Source of the DNA: Corynebacterium hylobatis
Lineage (GTDB): Bacteria > Actinomycetota > Actinomycetes > Mycobacteriales > Mycobacteriaceae
Direction of reading: 5' to 3'
Assembly (NCBI RefSeq): GCF_003955685.1
Contig: NZ_RXHJ01000008.1
Coordinates: 89,608 to 153,607 of the forward strand
Length of the DNA: 64,000 nt
Shown here: positions 1-8,676 of the stretch, one piece after another
How positions within the stretch are numbered: the stretch's first letter is position 1
Layout of the letters: each line of letters starts with the position of its first letter
Translations under genes and position numbers: made by a program
Notes under the pieces: model-generated
What the model saw: only the letters and a program-made list of their open reading frames with translations
What the model was told of the DNA's origin: nothing
Databases searched by the model: none

Positions 1-1641
1 AGAGTCAGCCGGCCCGAGGATCTTGTGGAGCGCACCTCGCAGGCGGTTAATCGCCACCGGCCCGGTGATACGGGAGGAGTCCTTGATTCGTCCAGCCCAC
101 ACGCTCGGCGGTTGGCTGGACAGGATCTGATCCGCGATCTCCAAGGTGCTTGAGCGCAGCTGCTGGTTCCAATCCTGAAGCAGTGCGTCAGGATCAGGAG
201 ATTGTGAAAGCGCTGCAAGCCACTCGCGGAAGGGAAGGTCAACCGCGAAGTAGAAACGACTCTGGATCTCGTCTGAGTCCTTCGCGGCATCGCCGGAAAC
301 TGCGTAAGCGATGTTGCTGTTGAAGGTCCGCAGAGCGTAATCCACGTCCTCTGTGCGCCTGATGGCCATCCGTGCAATGGATCGCAGTACTTCCCCGTCC
401 TCAGACATCAGCAGCGCCGAAACCTGCAGGGAATCGCTGATGATGTCGGCATAGCTAGAGCTCTGGGACCCGTAGAGCATGGAGACCATCCGCATCTTGA
501 TCGGATGTTGTGGATCCAGATACCCGAGTGCTGTCAGGTAACCGATCCAATCCACAGTCAGTGCAGGCTTGGAGGTTGGCGCTCCGTCTGCATACTTGGA
601 CTTCGCTTTGACTGAATCTGCGTTGGGTAGCAGATTCGGCAGAGACCTCCACACCGCTCGGCCGGGTTGCGCCGACGACGGCATGTAGCGGATGCTCTTA
701 GCCTTTGTCGTCTGCGGATCACTGAAACGCCAGGGGGTCATGGTTTCGGTGTCATCCTGGATGGTGTACCCGAGCGCATCGCCGTTGGTGACCAGCACGC
801 CGGTAACCACGTCGTCCTCCCAGCGCAGGCGGAGCCGACGCTGGGGCCAGGTGAGCAGTTCCACCGGACCGGCAGCACCGTTTTCAGCATTCACCTCATA
901 TCCGGCTCGAGGCGCTGCCATCAGAGGTTCCTCCAGCTCCCACACTGGTACGTCGAACTCCGAACCAGCCTGTTCCCGCCACGGGCGGTAGTTGAGAAGC
1001 AGGGTCTCCTGGAGGTTGGCACCCTCCAACACGGTACCCCCTAGCCAGCCGGCCCATCCGATGCCGAGCGGGTAGCCCTTTCCACCCTTAACCCGCGGGT
1101 CCCTGACATCTCCGGATTTGATCCCGGAGAAGTCATAGGCATTGGCATGGATGAGGTAATTGGCGGCGGCACCCGGTGATAACGAGTCAATTTCTGTGCG
1201 CATGGTGAAAAGATCTCCGACGCCACCAGCATCCGGGATGAGAATGTCCAGGGCCTTCCACTCATTTTTTGAGGTGTGAAGATCAGCCACCTGCAGGAAT
1301 GGTCGCTCTGGATGACGGAGATCAAAACGGTCATGCATCCGGTTCAGATAGTCCTGAACCTCGTCGTCATAGACACTCCCGGCATCCCACTTCTTCTGCC
1401 AGTGCTTGGATGCACGAGTCTGTCGCTGCCACTGCGGGGAGTCCCAGGAACGGTAAAGGATGGCCAGCAGCACGCGGAGAATCGCGAAATTCGTTGTCTC
1501 CAGGGGCGCAGCGATGCGCTGATAGTTCTGTGCATTGCTGAGTAGCTCGGTGATTGAGACCAGCTCGGGCAAGCCGTCGGCTGTAAGTATCTCGATCCAG
1601 GGTTGATCAAGCAGATTGAATCCCTGCGTTGGTTCACTCAT
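1..1641 (-). CDS. casA: Type I-E Cascade large subunit Cse1/Cas8e (CasA), 3' end cut by window edge
   Basis: This is the large subunit of type I-E Cascade, which in this family recognises the PAM, helps open target DNA and recruits Cas3. The frame is open from ATG 1641 to base 1 without a stop (547 codons). Since family members are about 500-560 residues, most of the protein is present and only the C-terminal end is missing. The opening FNLLDQPWI is typical of Cse1. A strong AGGAGG lies 5 bases before the ATG. The gene starts 33 bases after the cas3 stop on the same strand, the usual cas3-casA order, so both should be one transcript and casB, cas7, cas5, cas6, cas1 and cas2 are expected beyond the edge. 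The identification is confident. Confidence 0.88.
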   Translation of the reverse strand, partial: MSEPTQGFNLLDQPWIEILTADGLPELVSITELLSNAQNYQRIAAPLETTNFAILRVLLAILYRSWDSPQWQRQTRASKHWQKKWDAGSVYDDEVQDYLNRMHDRFDLRHPERPFLQVADLHTSKNEWKALDILIPDAGGVGDLFTMRTEIDSLSPGAAANYLIHANAYDFSGIKSGDVRDPRVKGGKGYPLGIGWAGWLGGTVLEGANLQETLLLNYRPWREQAGSEFDVPVWELEEPLMAAPRAGYEVNAENGAAGPVELLTWPQRRLRLRWEDDVVTGVLVTNGDALGYTIQDDTETMTPWRFSDPQTTKAKSIRYMPSSAQPGRAVWRSLPNLLPNADSVKAKSKYADGAPTSKPALTVDWIGYLTALGYLDPQHPIKMRMVSMLYGSQSSSYADIISDSLQVSALLMSEDGEVLRSIARMAIRRTEDVDYALRTFNSNIAYAVSGDAAKDSDEIQSRFYFAVDLPFREWLAALSQSPDPDALLQDWNQQLRSSTLEIADQILSSQPPSVWAGRIKDSSRITGPVAINRLRGALHKILGPADS

Positions 1642-1674
1642 GGTCGCCTCCTGTCTGTGTCATAGTTCTTTGGT

Positions 1675-4443
1675 TCACTCCTTCTCCTTCCTTTCCACCA
1701 GCAGGCCCAACTGTTCGTCATAGCGGAATACATAACGCTCCACCTCCCTCGATAAGGTTTCGTCCAGGACCAGCGGCAGCATGCCTTTGAGCCAACGGGA
1801 TTGCTGCCAGGACTCCTGCCCGTCGGACTCAAGATCCCCGAGGTCATCGTCGCTGAGCGTCCAGCCCGGGAGCCGGACGGTACAGCGCGCGAGGTTTCTG
1901 GCAACGGAATAGTCGAGTTCCATGGTGCCGTCGACGGGCATACCGTCGAGTTCCCGCACGTGAGGTAGTGCGTAGAGTCTGCCGTTGACATTGCGTACCA
2001 CGATGACCTCGAAGGACTCATCGGCGTCGCGGACCTGTCCGGCAGCTGCCTGCTCATCGGCAATCGACGGCTGTCTGCTCCACCCCGCCAGATCCTCTGA
2101 TTCCGGTTTCGGGATGCGGGCAAGCTCAGCGCGTTTGATCTGACTCTTTTCAAAGTCCATTTCATTTCTGTGCGCCTGCGCCCACTGCTCCACCCACCCG
2201 GCTGGCGCAGCGCGTTCAGTGTCGTAGCTGACAGAAACGAGCTTCTCGACGTCCACCGGTGTGGTTATCCGCCCATAGGATTCCTGGAGATGGTCTGCCA
2301 GAACACTCAGGGACCGCAGGAGAGGTGCGCTGCGGTAGACCCTGACACTGCCTTTCTGCATCGATGGTGCCGGCCCTGTGGTGTCCGGGATCCCGGCACC
2401 GAAGATCGACAAGGTCGGCTTCTTCAAGGTTTCAGGACGGAGTTCATTTAGCACTGGGTGACGGTGGAGCCGCCCGATGCGCTGAATAATCAGGTCAGTG
2501 GGGGCGATGTCACTGATCATGGCGTCGAAATCCAGATCCAGGCCCTGCTCGATAATCTGGGTTGAGACCACGATCAGCTTTTTTGGGCGTGCATCGCCAG
2601 CCTGGCGTCCAAGCTGGTGGACCAACGACCCTTCGAGATCAACCCGGTCCGAGGTGAGGAACCGCGCATGAAGTAGCACCGTCGCATCCTCCTGTGCAGA
2701 GATGAGACAGTACAGCTCCTGGGCCCGGCTGACGGTGGAGCAGATGATTCCGATACAACCACCGTCAGTAGACAGATCGAGGGCTTTGGCCGCCATCTCT
2801 GGCAGGTCGCCTTCTGAGAATATGACGTGGGTGGTGCGGTTGAGACCGTCGTGTTCCGGCGCGATGGTTTCGGTGGTGTGTCCGTCAGTCCAGGTGATAC
2901 GAGGATAGACGGGGGAATCATCCAGTTTCGAGCCGGTTCCGTCATAGCCGGAAGCGCCACTGTAGTAGGCGTCGAGAAGCTCTTTGCGCATAGCTGGCGG
3001 CAGCGTCGCAGACAATGCGATCACCGGTACCCCGTACAGCCCCAACCACTCAAGCAGGCAAGTGGTGTAGACACGCATATAGGAATCGGCAGCATGGATC
3101 TCATCAATGATGACGACCTTTCCCGCCAACCCCAGGTGACGCAGGACGTTGTGACGGGATTGGAGCGTAGCGAAGAGGATCTGATCGATGGTGCCTACCA
3201 CCACAGAGGCCAGCAGTCCCGTCTTCCGACCCTGAAACCACTGGGTGGCCTCCAGTTGCGTCTGATCGGCTGGCACGTCGTCATCGTGGATGGACGAGAA
3301 ACCCGATGACGTCACTTCCCGGAACTCATCATTGAACTCGGACTTGCCGTGGGCGAGCACCGTGGACACAGATTCCGGCGAACCGGACTGCGACAGCCAC
3401 TGCGCCACTCTGCTGAAGATGGCATCCGATGTCACGCGGGTAGGCTGGGCGAAAAACAGACCGTTGAAACCGAACTTCGATGCGGTGATATCAGCCAGCG
3501 CCAGGGCCGCTTCTGTCTTCCCCGAACCGGTCTCATTCTCAATGATGGTGAACGACGGTCTGGTCTGCGCATTGCCCACCTCGATGACCGCCTGCTGCAC
3601 ATTACGCAACGCCGCCGATTTCGGCAGGGCAAAACGGGAGATGAACTCAGCACTGTCCACCGGAGACGGTTGCCACCGCCCACCGAGGTTGATTCGAACC
3701 CTGGCATTGTCGAGTCGCTCCCCAGGATCCTGATACTGTCCGCTGATGAGAGGGAAATTCTCCGTCGAAGAGGCCACCCAGTCCGCAGCGATCAGGACAC
3801 CAGTGGTCAGCGCCGCGACGGCATTCGGAATGATCTTGTCGTCGGCATCATTGAAGAGCGTGGCACAGCGTTGAATATCTTCCTCGCTGAGACCGGCATC
3901 CCCGATCAGAACATCCAGCAGCTCAAATCGAGCCTCCTGCCACTGGGACGAGCGGCGCATCTCCTGGGCAAGATCATCCGAGGGCGACTTGAAAGGATTG
4001 AAGGTTCCATGGTGGCCAGCGATGACAGCGAACCAGAACTCCTTGGTTATCGGATCCAGTCGGTTCCCGGTGCGCTGCCCCAACCATGCAATCAGGGTGT
4101 GGGCGCTGATGATGGAATGCGGGTTGGCGGACATCTGGTTCGGCGTGACCGCACCGTCGAATCCGGCTGCGGCGACCCGCATGGAAAGCGTCGGATTCTT
4201 CTGCTGGAAGAACGGACTCGCCTTTCCGATGTCGTGAGCGCAAGCCGCAAGCTTCAGCACCACGTCCATCGGTACTTCCCCCATCATGTCAGAGAGAAAC
4301 TTCCTGGTGGCTGGAGCGAGAAGGGAATCAGAGACATTCGTGATGATCCCGCTGATATCAAGGCTGTGTTGCAGCAGTGATAGATACTCCGAGGCACTGT
4401 AGTCAGAGGTTTTCGCCCAGAAGAGATTGAGATGCTTCGTCAT
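1675..4443 (-). CDS. cas3: CRISPR-associated helicase-nuclease Cas3 (type I-E)
   Basis: Cas3 is recruited by DNA-bound Cascade and unwinds and degrades the target strand. The 922-residue protein has an N-terminal HD nuclease domain (CAHDIGK, H70-D71; further pair AGHH at about 144-145). A superfamily 2 helicase follows: Walker A ETGSGKT near 305-310, box II DEIH near 445, and SATLPP near 476. Length and order are those of a full single-chain type I Cas3, and no key residue is missing. It is first in a leftward cas operon, followed by casA after 33 bases. The third codon positions look less G/C-biased than in the neighbouring core genes, which fits acquired DNA (qualitative impression, not computed). 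Confidence 0.93.
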   Translation of the reverse strand: MTKHLNLFWAKTSDYSASEYLSLLQHSLDISGIITNVSDSLLAPATRKFLSDMMGEVPMDVVLKLAACAHDIGKASPFFQQKNPTLSMRVAAAGFDGAVTPNQMSANPHSIISAHTLIAWLGQRTGNRLDPITKEFWFAVIAGHHGTFNPFKSPSDDLAQEMRRSSQWQEARFELLDVLIGDAGLSEEDIQRCATLFNDADDKIIPNAVAALTTGVLIAADWVASSTENFPLISGQYQDPGERLDNARVRINLGGRWQPSPVDSAEFISRFALPKSAALRNVQQAVIEVGNAQTRPSFTIIENETGSGKTEAALALADITASKFGFNGLFFAQPTRVTSDAIFSRVAQWLSQSGSPESVSTVLAHGKSEFNDEFREVTSSGFSSIHDDDVPADQTQLEATQWFQGRKTGLLASVVVGTIDQILFATLQSRHNVLRHLGLAGKVVIIDEIHAADSYMRVYTTCLLEWLGLYGVPVIALSATLPPAMRKELLDAYYSGASGYDGTGSKLDDSPVYPRITWTDGHTTETIAPEHDGLNRTTHVIFSEGDLPEMAAKALDLSTDGGCIGIICSTVSRAQELYCLISAQEDATVLLHARFLTSDRVDLEGSLVHQLGRQAGDARPKKLIVVSTQIIEQGLDLDFDAMISDIAPTDLIIQRIGRLHRHPVLNELRPETLKKPTLSIFGAGIPDTTGPAPSMQKGSVRVYRSAPLLRSLSVLADHLQESYGRITTPVDVEKLVSVSYDTERAAPAGWVEQWAQAHRNEMDFEKSQIKRAELARIPKPESEDLAGWSRQPSIADEQAAAGQVRDADESFEVIVVRNVNGRLYALPHVRELDGMPVDGTMELDYSVARNLARCTVRLPGWTLSDDDLGDLESDGQESWQQSRWLKGMLPLVLDETLSREVERYVFRYDEQLGLLVERKEKE

Positions 4444-4455
4444 GTTCCGCTCTTA

Positions 4456-4483
4456 TTTATAACAATAAACGTCTTAAGCACAA
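4456..4483 (-). promoter_or_regulatory. Candidate cas operon promoter
   Basis: Reading on the minus strand, TTGTGC (4478-4483) and TATAAA (4456-4461) are 16 bases apart and end 12 bases before the cas3 ATG. The leader would be very short. The AT-rich stretch stands out in this GC-rich window. This is a motif match only. Confidence 0.5.
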
Positions 4484-4641
4484 CCTGATGGTAGCTGACA
4501 TTCTTTCCTTGTGTAGGAAATCTTCCCAGCGGGGGTACACACGGTCGACACCCGTGCCAGATTGTCGAATGCGAAGATCCCTATAGGAAGAGCACAGAAC
4601 CCCTGCCCAACCGAAAATAAATTCGATTAAACAAGGGTACT

Positions 4642-4719
4642 GGATAGCCCCGCTGACTGCGGGGAGCAGGATCATCTCAGACGATTATTCGGATCATCCC
4701 CACGAGGATGGGGAGCCAG
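4642..4719 (-). CRISPR. Two degenerate type I-E-like CRISPR repeats (decayed array)
   Basis: Two 29-base units lie at 4642-4670 and 4691-4719. Both begin GGAT and end GGGGAGC(C)AG on the plus strand, so on the minus strand they have the CTCCCC...GGGG(A)T...ATCC layout of actinobacterial type I-E repeats. Each keeps its own hairpin: CCCCGC/GCGGGG in the first and TCCCCA/TGGGGA in the second. The bases differ but the pairing is kept. Only 20 bases separate them instead of about 32-33, and the repeats differ at many positions, so this looks like a remnant and not an active array. It lies about 200 bases upstream of cas3. Confidence 0.5.
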
Positions 4720-4802
4720 AAATGATCGACTCACAGTCTACGGAGGGCCTGGCCGATTTTCACCAGCCCCTGCCCGCGCGACACAAAAAGAGCGACGTCG
4801 AT

Positions 4803-4808
4803 TAGCCT
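4803..4808 (+). promoter_or_regulatory. -10 box TAGCCT, leaderless-type
   Basis: TAGCCT ends 7 bases before ATG 4816 and no Shine-Dalgarno sequence is present, suggesting a leaderless mRNA. Confidence 0.45.
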
Positions 4809-4815
4809 TGACCCC

Positions 4816-5619
4816 ATGACTCTTCCCTCCCCCAGCCCGCAGGCTCATGCGCTCGTCACGGGCGCCAGCCAGGGCATCGGCATGGCCATGGCGCGTGATC
4901 TCGCGTCGATGGGCCACAATCTCATCATCGTCGCCCGGCGCGAGAATGTTCTCCGGGATTTCGCCGCGGAGCTTGAGTCCGCGCATGGTGTGGACGTCGA
5001 GGTCTTCGCGGCTGATCTGAGCAGGCACGAGGACGTCGACCGCCTCATCGCGCACATGGCGGATCGTGAGATCTCCATCCTGATCAACTCGGCTGGCATC
5101 GCCACGTTCGGGCCGCTGGTCAGGCAGGACTGGGACCATGAGATGGCCCAGTTCAACCTCAATGCCACTGCCGTCTTCCGGCTCACGCGCGCGGTGCTGG
5201 ACGGGATGCTGGAGCGGAAGTCGGGGGCGATCTGCAACGTGGGTTCCGCAGCGGGCAACGTGCCGATCCCGAACAACGCCACCTACGTGTTCACCAAGGC
5301 GGGGGTCAACGCCTTCACCGAGGCCCTGCACTACGAGCTGAAGGGCACCGGTGTGACCTGCACGCTGCTGGCGCCGGGTCCGGTGCGTGATGCGGTGGTT
5401 CCGGATGCGGAGAAGTCGATCGTCGATAAGGTCGTCCCTGATTTCCTGTGGACCACCTACGAGTCCTGCTCCCGCGAGACGCTTGAGGCGATGGCGAAGA
5501 ACCAGCGTCGCGTGGTGCCGGGTCCGCTGAGCAAGGCGATGAATGCCGTGTCCAAGATTGCACCGACGGGGCTGCTCGCGCCGGTGATCGGTAAGTTCTA
5601 TTCGAAGATGGGTGACTAG
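4816..5619 (+). CDS. Short-chain dehydrogenase/reductase, classical type
   Basis: This is an NAD(P)-dependent oxidoreductase of the classical SDR family, 267 residues, substrate unknown. The Rossmann signature TGASQGIG is at about 15-22, NSAG near 95, and the catalytic Tyr-Lys pair in YVFTKAG at about 157-161, preceded by a Ser-rich strand (GSAAGN). No signal peptide or membrane segment is seen, so it is probably cytoplasmic. The start is chosen because TAGCCT sits 7 bases upstream. The downstream oligoribonuclease gene begins 3 bases after the stop, so the two are probably cotranscribed, but nothing links their functions. The C-terminal half resembles the DltE/YqjQ-like SDR group with basic residues near the end; this is a weak impression. 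Confidence 0.85.
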   Translation: MTLPSPSPQAHALVTGASQGIGMAMARDLASMGHNLIIVARRENVLRDFAAELESAHGVDVEVFAADLSRHEDVDRLIAHMADREISILINSAGIATFGPLVRQDWDHEMAQFNLNATAVFRLTRAVLDGMLERKSGAICNVGSAAGNVPIPNNATYVFTKAGVNAFTEALHYELKGTGVTCTLLAPGPVRDAVVPDAEKSIVDKVVPDFLWTTYESCSRETLEAMAKNQRRVVPGPLSKAMNAVSKIAPTGLLAPVIGKFYSKMGD

Positions 5620-5622
5620 CAA

Positions 5623-6261
5623 GTGATCGAGAACAACGTCGCACGGAAGAATGACCGCCTGGTGTGGGTTGACCTGGAGATGACCGGGCTGGACTACGAA
5701 CGCCACGTCATCGTGGAGATCGCCGCGCTGGTCACCGACGCAAACCTCCATATCCTCGGTGAGGGCGTGGATCTGGTCGTCCACGCCACCGAGGAGGAAC
5801 TGGCGGAGATGGATGACTTCGTCACCAACATGCACGAGTCCTCCGGGTTGACCGAGCAGATCCGCCAGTCGACCGTGACCATGGCGGAGGCGGAGGACGC
5901 TGTCCTCGCGCTCATCGCCGAGCACTGCTCGCCTGAGCATCCCGCTCCCCTGGCCGGCAACTCGATCGCCACGGACCGGGCGTTCATCCACAAGCAGATG
6001 CCGCGTCTCGACGCCGCGCTGCACTACCGCATGGTCGACGTCTCCTCCATCAAGGAGCTCGCCCGCCGCTGGTTCCCCAAGGCCTATTTCAACCAGCCGG
6101 AGAAGGGCCTGGCCCACCGCGCGCTGGCCGACATCATCGAGTCCATCCGCGAGCTCGACTACTACCGACGCACCGTCTTCGTCCCCACCCCGGGTCCGGA
6201 ATCACCTGCAGCAGCCGAACAGTCGACCGCAGTTCAGGCCCACTACCAGCAGTTTTTGTAA
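5623..6261 (+). CDS. orn: Oligoribonuclease
   Basis: Orn is the 3'-5' exonuclease that degrades RNA dinucleotides and other very short oligoribonucleotides in the cytoplasm. The 212-residue product carries the DEDDh pattern: [10 protein letters not shown] near 14-23 (Asp and Glu of Exo I), the segment SIATDRAFI near 110, and HRALADI near 163-169 supplying the His and last Asp. Size fits the family (about 180-215), with a short extra C-terminal tail. The start is GTG 5623, 3 bases after the preceding SDR stop. tRNA-His follows closely, and the tRNA's probable -35 box overlaps the orn stop codon. Confidence 0.95.
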   Translation: MIENNVARKNDRLVWVDLEMTGLDYERHVIVEIAALVTDANLHILGEGVDLVVHATEEELAEMDDFVTNMHESSGLTEQIRQSTVTMAEAEDAVLALIAEHCSPEHPAPLAGNSIATDRAFIHKQMPRLDAALHYRMVDVSSIKELARRWFPKAYFNQPEKGLAHRALADIIESIRELDYYRRTVFVPTPGPESPAAAEQSTAVQAHYQQFL

Positions 6262-6283
6262 ATTGCGCCGGATGGGTTAATCT
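6256..6283 (+). promoter_or_regulatory. Candidate promoter of tRNA-His
   Basis: TTGTAA (6256-6261, overlapping the orn stop) and TAATCT (6278-6283) are separated by 16 bases and lie just upstream of the tRNA-His gene. Confidence 0.5.
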
Positions 6284-6310
6284 GTAGTCCGCTGCGATCA
6301 AGCAGCGATG

Positions 6311-6383
6311 GTGGCTGTAGTTCAGTTGGTAGAGCACCAGGTTGTGATCCTGGGTGTCGCGGGTTCGAGCCCCGTCAGCCACC
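6311..6383 (+). tRNA. tRNA-His (GTG anticodon)
   Basis: A full cloverleaf can be drawn. The acceptor GTGGCTG (6311-6317) pairs with CAGCCAC (6376-6382). The anticodon arm CCAGG/CCTGG encloses TTGTGAT, and GGTTCGAGCC forms the T arm. The base before position 1 is G (6310) and the discriminator is C (6383), the G-1/C73 pair that marks tRNA-His. CCA is not encoded. A strong terminator follows. Confidence 0.97.
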
Positions 6384-6391
6384 CCCACGAG

Positions 6392-6424
6392 GCAGGCCCC
6401 GGACTTTCATGGTCCGGGGCCTGC
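6392..6424 (+). terminator. Rho-independent terminator after tRNA-His
   Basis: A perfect 13-bp stem (6392-6404 with 6412-6424), a 7-base loop and a T-rich tail (TGTTTTTCTT) form a textbook intrinsic terminator. Confidence 0.92.
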
Positions 6425-6497
6425 TGTTTTTCTTCCTATACTGGGATTTTGTGCCCGGGCCACACGGGCCGGCACGGATCAGTCAAGGAGAATCACG

Positions 6498-6869
6498 ATG
6501 ACTTTCAGCATGGACAAGGGCAATGAGTTCGTCGAGGAGACGCAGAGCCCCGAGGGTGCGGCCACCTGGAAGCAGCAGCTGGATGAATTCGCCCCGGGTG
6601 CATCCGACTGGGTGGTCGGCGCCGTCTTCGGCGGGACCTACCAGCGCAAGGGCATCGACCTGAAGACGCGCCAGCTGCTCAACATCGCCGCACTGGCGGC
6701 CATGGGTGGGGTGGAGCCGCAGCTGACCGGCCACATCAGGACCGCGATTGAGGTCGCAGGGATGAGCCGGGAGGAGGTCGGCGAGAGCATCGTCCACCTC
6801 ATGCCCTACATCGGTGTGCCGAAGACGTTGGCCGCCATGCGCTGCATGAAGGCCGCAGTCGACGGGTAG
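6498..6869 (+). CDS. Carboxymuconolactone decarboxylase (CMD) family protein
   Basis: A 123-residue all-alpha CMD-fold protein. The core from about 50 to 115 (TRQLLNIAALAAMG, then HIRTAIEVAGMSREEVGE) matches the PcaC-like branch of the family. The CxxC of the AhpD peroxidase branch is absent, so a redox role like AhpD is unlikely. The start is ATG 6498 because AAGGAG lies 7-8 bases upstream; longer frames run back through the tRNA and terminator. No beta-ketoadipate genes are nearby, so a role in protocatechuate breakdown is not supported. The next gene starts about 40 bases later and may be cotranscribed. Probably a cytoplasmic oligomer; function unknown. Confidence 0.82.
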   Translation: MTFSMDKGNEFVEETQSPEGAATWKQQLDEFAPGASDWVVGAVFGGTYQRKGIDLKTRQLLNIAALAAMGGVEPQLTGHIRTAIEVAGMSREEVGESIVHLMPYIGVPKTLAAMRCMKAAVDG

Positions 6870-6908
6870 CTCTTGACCGCCCCACCACCGGGGTGTTTCG
6901 TGGTGGTC

Positions 6909-7385
6909 ATGGCGATCAACAGCAGTCTGCGCGAGGCAATGAACCGGCTGGTGGGTACGTGGCGGACCGAGGGACGCATGCTCGACGGGGATGGCGACAC
7001 CTGGTCCGGCCACGACATCTACGAATGGTTCCCCGGCGGGCAGCACATGGTGCACCGGGTGGACGTGGAAATCTTCGGTGCCCGCAAGGAGTCCATGGAG
7101 TTTCTCACGCCCCGTGAGGGTTCAGTGGACACGATCGACCAGGTCTCCTTCGATGCCGCCGGCACCGTGGAGACCTCCGTCGGTCACTTCGACATGGAGG
7201 GCCGCTACCTTATCGACGCCGGCGGGGCCCGGGCGGTACTGAGCTTCGACGGACCCGATGCGATGGGTGCGCACTGGCAGTACCGCGCAGCCGACGGCAC
7301 CTGGATCGACTGGATGCGGGTCAGCTTCACGCGGATCGCGGCCCCGCACATCGAGGTCCGGTCGAAACCGGGCCACGCAGACTGA
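6909..7385 (+). CDS. Hypothetical DUF1579-like (lipocalin-like fold) protein
   Basis: A 158-residue cytoplasmic protein. LVGTWRTEGRML near residue 12 followed by alternating beta-strand-like segments (YEWFPGGQHMVHRVDVEI; MRVSFTRI) resembles DUF1579/DUF1348-type beta-barrel proteins, which include heme- and small-molecule-binding folds. No catalytic residues can be assigned. ATG 6909 is preferred; a TTG at 6873 and a GTG at 6900 are in frame but weaker. It follows the CMD protein by about 40 bases on the same strand and converges with the monooxygenase gene, whose stop is 9 bases away. Function unknown. Confidence 0.7.
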   Translation: MAINSSLREAMNRLVGTWRTEGRMLDGDGDTWSGHDIYEWFPGGQHMVHRVDVEIFGARKESMEFLTPREGSVDTIDQVSFDAAGTVETSVGHFDMEGRYLIDAGGARAVLSFDGPDAMGAHWQYRAADGTWIDWMRVSFTRIAAPHIEVRSKPGHAD

Positions 7386-7394
7386 CCCCCGCCC

Positions 7395-8672
7395 CTATTC
7401 CGCCAGGTGCCCCCGCAGCGTGGTCGCCGTGTATTCCGTGCGGAACAGGCCACGTTCCTGGAGCACGGGGATGACCAGGTCCACGAAGTCCTCGATACCC
7501 GCGGGCAGGGAGGGCGGCATGAGATTGAATCCGTCCGCTCCCCCACCGTCGACCCAGCGGGCCATCTCGTCGGCGATCTGTTCCGGGGTACCCACGAAGG
7601 TGGCGTGCCCACCACCCGCGGCGAGGTAGCCGAGCAGTTCCCGCACGGTGGGCTGTTTCGATTCGATGATGCGCAGGATCGTGGCGTAGCGGCCCTTCGG
7701 CCCGGTGAACTCCTCAAGGGTGGGCAGCTGCGGCACCGGCGCATCGAGTTCCCAGCCGGAGGTGTCCTGGGCGATGAAATAGGACAGTCCCTTCAGCGCG
7801 TCCGCGACGGGCAGCAGCTCGTTGAGGGCACGCTGCTTCTCCCGGGCCTCTTCCTCGGTGCGTCCGACGTAGGTGACCAGGCCGGGCATGACGATGAGCT
7901 CATCAGGGTCGCGGCCGGCCAGTTCAGCCCGGCGGCGCACGTCGAGGCGGTACTCGCGGGCCATCTGAAGGTCCCAGGCGACGGCGTAGACGCCTTCGGC
8001 GTATCTGGCCGCCAGGTCGCGGCCGGGTTCAGAGGCCCCCGCCTGGAAGAGGACCGGTCTCCCCTGCGGCGGGGCCGGGATGTTCAGCGGCCCGGCGACC
8101 ACGAAATACTCACCGGAGTGCTCCAGCGACCGGAGGAGCGAAGCGTCGCCCCAGCCGAACGCGGGGTCGTTGCGCACCGCTTCGGCGGGGAAGGAATCCC
8201 AGAGGCGGTTGAGCACGGAGATGAACTCCTCGGCACGCGCGTAGCGTTCCGCGTGCGGCGGGAGGGCGGGCAGGCCGTGGTTGCGGGCCTCGGTGTCGTT
8301 CATCGAGGTCACCACGTTGATCCCGGCGCGCCCGCCAGAGATGTGGTCGAGGCTGGCGAGCTGGCGGGCGGCGTGGAAGGGGGACCAGAATGTCGATGAG
8401 ATGGTGGTGACCAGGCCGATGTGTTCGGTGGCGCGCGCCAGGGCGGTCAGGGTGGTCACCGGTTCGAGGAACCACAGCGGCCCGGAGCCGACGCCGTCGA
8501 GGTCGGCGGACTGACCGTCGGCCAGGAACACCGCATCCAAGCGTCCCCGCTCGGCGATCTGCGCAAGCTCCTCCCAGTAGCTGATGTCGCCGAGTCGTCC
8601 GGCGGCGGAGTCCGGGGCGCGCCAGGCGGAGGTGTGGTGGCCGGCGGCGAAGGCGAAGAGGTTGAGGTGCAT
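7395..8672 (-). CDS. Flavin-dependent monooxygenase, NtaA/SnaA/DszA branch of the luciferase-like family
   Basis: A 425-residue luciferase-like monooxygenase. The N-terminal MHLNLFAFAAGHH, the segment FLADGQSADLD, and ISSTFWSPFHAARQLASLDH with SGGRAGINVVTS are hallmarks of the NtaA/SnaA/DszA/SoxA group. These enzymes are two-component: they use FMNH2 supplied by a separate reductase to oxidise or cleave C-N, C-S or similar bonds in small organics. No reductase is adjacent. The gene begins 4 bases after the stop of the SDR gene, so both form one transcript starting at the TPP riboswitch at 9513-9595. That context implies a role tied to thiamine or its breakdown products. Substrate unknown. Confidence 0.88.
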   Translation of the reverse strand: MHLNLFAFAAGHHTSAWRAPDSAAGRLGDISYWEELAQIAERGRLDAVFLADGQSADLDGVGSGPLWFLEPVTTLTALARATEHIGLVTTISSTFWSPFHAARQLASLDHISGGRAGINVVTSMNDTEARNHGLPALPPHAERYARAEEFISVLNRLWDSFPAEAVRNDPAFGWGDASLLRSLEHSGEYFVVAGPLNIPAPPQGRPVLFQAGASEPGRDLAARYAEGVYAVAWDLQMAREYRLDVRRRAELAGRDPDELIVMPGLVTYVGRTEEEAREKQRALNELLPVADALKGLSYFIAQDTSGWELDAPVPQLPTLEEFTGPKGRYATILRIIESKQPTVRELLGYLAAGGGHATFVGTPEQIADEMARWVDGGGADGFNLMPPSLPAGIEDFVDLVIPVLQERGLFRTEYTATTLRGHLAE

Positions 8673-8676
8673 GTTT

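Noticed and set aside
455..1541. Several short plus- and minus-strand frames across casA
   Set aside because: The edge-open casA frame accounts for the whole stretch with recognisable family sequence.
4457..4675. 72-codon frame on the minus strand between cas3 and the repeats
   Set aside because: No ribosome site, no homology recognised, and it runs through the first CRISPR-like repeat.
4738..6117. Minus-strand 459-codon frame opposite the SDR and orn
   Set aside because: A shadow of two well-identified genes, with an Arg/His-rich translation and no domain.
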